Shown in pieces: positions 16,056-17,231 of a DNA stretch of 17,231 bases. Origin of the DNA: Planctomycetota bacterium (GTDB taxonomy: Bacteria; Planctomycetota; Phycisphaerae; Sedimentisphaerales; Anaerobacaceae); contig JAGLTN010000026.1 in assembly GCA_023135255.1 (NCBI GenBank), positions 1-17,231 on the forward strand. Direction: 5' to 3'. The translations under genes were made by a program, and so were the position numbers. Positions within the stretch are counted from its first letter, which is position 1. Each line of letters opens with the position of its first letter. Below the pieces are notes generated by a model. The model was given only the letters and a program-made list of their open reading frames with translations. It did not search any database and was not told the origin of the DNA.

Positions 16056-17231
16056 TACTAATTCTCAATTGCAATGGGTGATGCTGCTGCTTGTGGTGGC
16101 AGTGGTATTGCCTGCTGTCTGTTTGCTATGGTTTATGAATCAGGCAGTGAAGAATGAACGCTTTGCGATCAGGCAAAAGCTGACCGACCTTTATACGAAT
16201 AAAGCAAAAAAAATTATCGATGACAACATAGACAGTTACTGGCAAAAGCAGATCGATGAATTTACAGGCATTATCAATACAGCGAAAGATAATAATATCG
16301 AAGCTGTGCTAATGGCCAATGCGACTGAATTTGATTCTGTTGTTATAATTGATCCGAACAATAATATTTGCTGGCCTATATATAATATTGATAAGCCAAA
16401 ACAACAAAAGAGCGAGCTTGAAGAAGCCTGGCAGGTAGAATTTGTTGAGCAGGATCATACAAAGGCTGCGAATATATATTCTAATTTTGCTGACAGCAAT
16501 GATATAAATTTGCGACTCCCGGCAATGCAAGGGCAAGCACGATGCCTTAAAAAGAGTGGCAAACTCAGCGATGCTGCAAAAGTATATGAAAAACTTGCCT
16601 GGCCTATTGATAAAAAAACATTATGCAATAATACAATCATAAATAACAGGCTGATGCTATTGGGTCTGTATCGATCATTGGCACATGAGAACTTTTTCAA
16701 TCAAGCTCAAAAACAAGTGGCAGACGTAACTGAAAACACTTTCAGACTCGATAGCGAAACAGAATATTTTTACCTTTGTGCTTTATCAAGAATCTGCAAA
16801 GAAGCAGGGATTGAAAAAAGGCTTAAAGGCTTCGATAAAATAAGCAAAATAATAAAAGCTGATGAGCTGGCTTTAAAAACAGTGGAAAAATTCACCTCTA
16901 TTTTTTTAGAAAATTGGCAGCAGAAAACTTTCATGAAAATCGAATCCTCCAATGATATTTATGGTATGTATAACGAAGCTGACAATAAAAAAATAATTGC
17001 TTTGATCGGAAAAGAAAAACTGTCGAAATATTTCCAAAACATAATTGATAATATCGACGACGAGATGGTTTTCGCCAGATTATCAGACCGCGAAGAAAAG
17101 ATTGTCGCAGGGCAAAAGTTTTTATCACTTTCGCCAGGCAGTCTTTTCCCTGATTGGAAAATAGAGCTATATTTTAGAAATGAAGTTTTTTCATCGGCTG
17201 CGAACCAGCGTCAATCGGTTTATTTGTGGAT
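16042..17231 (+). CDS. Membrane-anchored extracytoplasmic repeat protein, probable sensor (3' end outside window)
   Basis: The frame is open from the ATG at 16042 to the window end, 396 codons without a stop. A short cytoplasmic N-terminus is followed by one TM segment (about residues 12-33), then a large charged, helical extracytoplasmic region. Within it, VVIIDPNNNICWPIY resembles a sensor loop, and WQVEFVEQDHTKAANIYSNFA plus QGQARCLKKSGKLSDAAKVYEKLA are TPR-like helix pairs. Near the edge PDWKIELYF resembles the stretch before the second TM of some sensor kinases. A histidine kinase or similar receptor is therefore likely but unproven, since the signalling half is not visible. The start overlaps the preceding gene by 14 bases and has no SD at proper distance, which points to translational coupling with the secreted multidomain protein. 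Confidence 0.8.
   Translation, partial: MQKNNTNSQLQWVMLLLVVAVVLPAVCLLWFMNQAVKNERFAIRQKLTDLYTNKAKKIIDDNIDSYWQKQIDEFTGIINTAKDNNIEAVLMANATEFDSVVIIDPNNNICWPIYNIDKPKQQKSELEEAWQVEFVEQDHTKAANIYSNFADSNDINLRLPAMQGQARCLKKSGKLSDAAKVYEKLAWPIDKKTLCNNTIINNRLMLLGLYRSLAHENFFNQAQKQVADVTENTFRLDSETEYFYLCALSRICKEAGIEKRLKGFDKISKIIKADELALKTVEKFTSIFLENWQQKTFMKIESSNDIYGMYNEADNKKIIALIGKEKLSKYFQNIIDNIDDEMVFARLSDREEKIVAGQKFLSLSPGSLFPDWKIELYFRNEVFSSAANQRQSVYLW

Overview
The window looks like a chromosomal segment of a moderately AT-rich, SD-using bacterium, most likely a planctomycete of the Phycisphaerae type. That assignment is an inference from gene style: a MtaA-like URO-D family enzyme beside a Tat-exported GH78 enzyme, secreted alpha/alpha-barrel carbohydrate enzymes without any SusCD pair or ABC importer nearby, and large secreted proteins that join Ig-like, TPR and beta-helix modules. 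There is no rRNA or tRNA gene, CRISPR array, transposase or phage gene that I can see.

Region 1 (42-5452, + strand) is a tight five-gene operon with gaps of 12-28 bases: a small ABM-fold monooxygenase-like protein, a URO-D/MtaA-type methyltransferase-like protein, a membrane-anchored endonuclease/exonuclease/phosphatase (EEP) enzyme, a PPC/DUF296 protein and a Tat-exported alpha-L-rhamnosidase (GH78). Its promoter lies upstream of the window. A joint role in taking apart a rhamnosylated and possibly methylated or aromatic substrate is possible but is inference.

Region 2 (5461-8114) is housekeeping. Enolase lies on the - strand, followed by a hairpin terminator and a small two-TM coiled-coil protein. 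The terminator loop carries a strong SD and an 11-codon mini-ORF whose stop overlaps the next start codon (ATGA), which would fit a translation-sensitive attenuator. A 305-base divergent intergenic region separates eno from two small + strand genes, one soluble hypothetical and one single-TM coiled-coil protein.

Region 3 (8142-17231) is a divergent pair of transcription units. On the - strand, a secreted alpha/alpha-toroid protein with an N-terminal Ig-like domain is followed by a secreted GH15-like six-hairpin glycosidase. On the + strand, an 1114-residue secreted protein (Ig-like, TPR, beta-sandwich, jelly-roll, beta-helix, TPR) overlaps by 14 bases a membrane-anchored protein with an extracytoplasmic repeat domain that runs off the window end. 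This last gene is probably the front half of a sensor kinase or similar receptor. The arrangement suggests a glycan-sensing and glycan-degrading locus. It is the best candidate in the window for an undescribed system.
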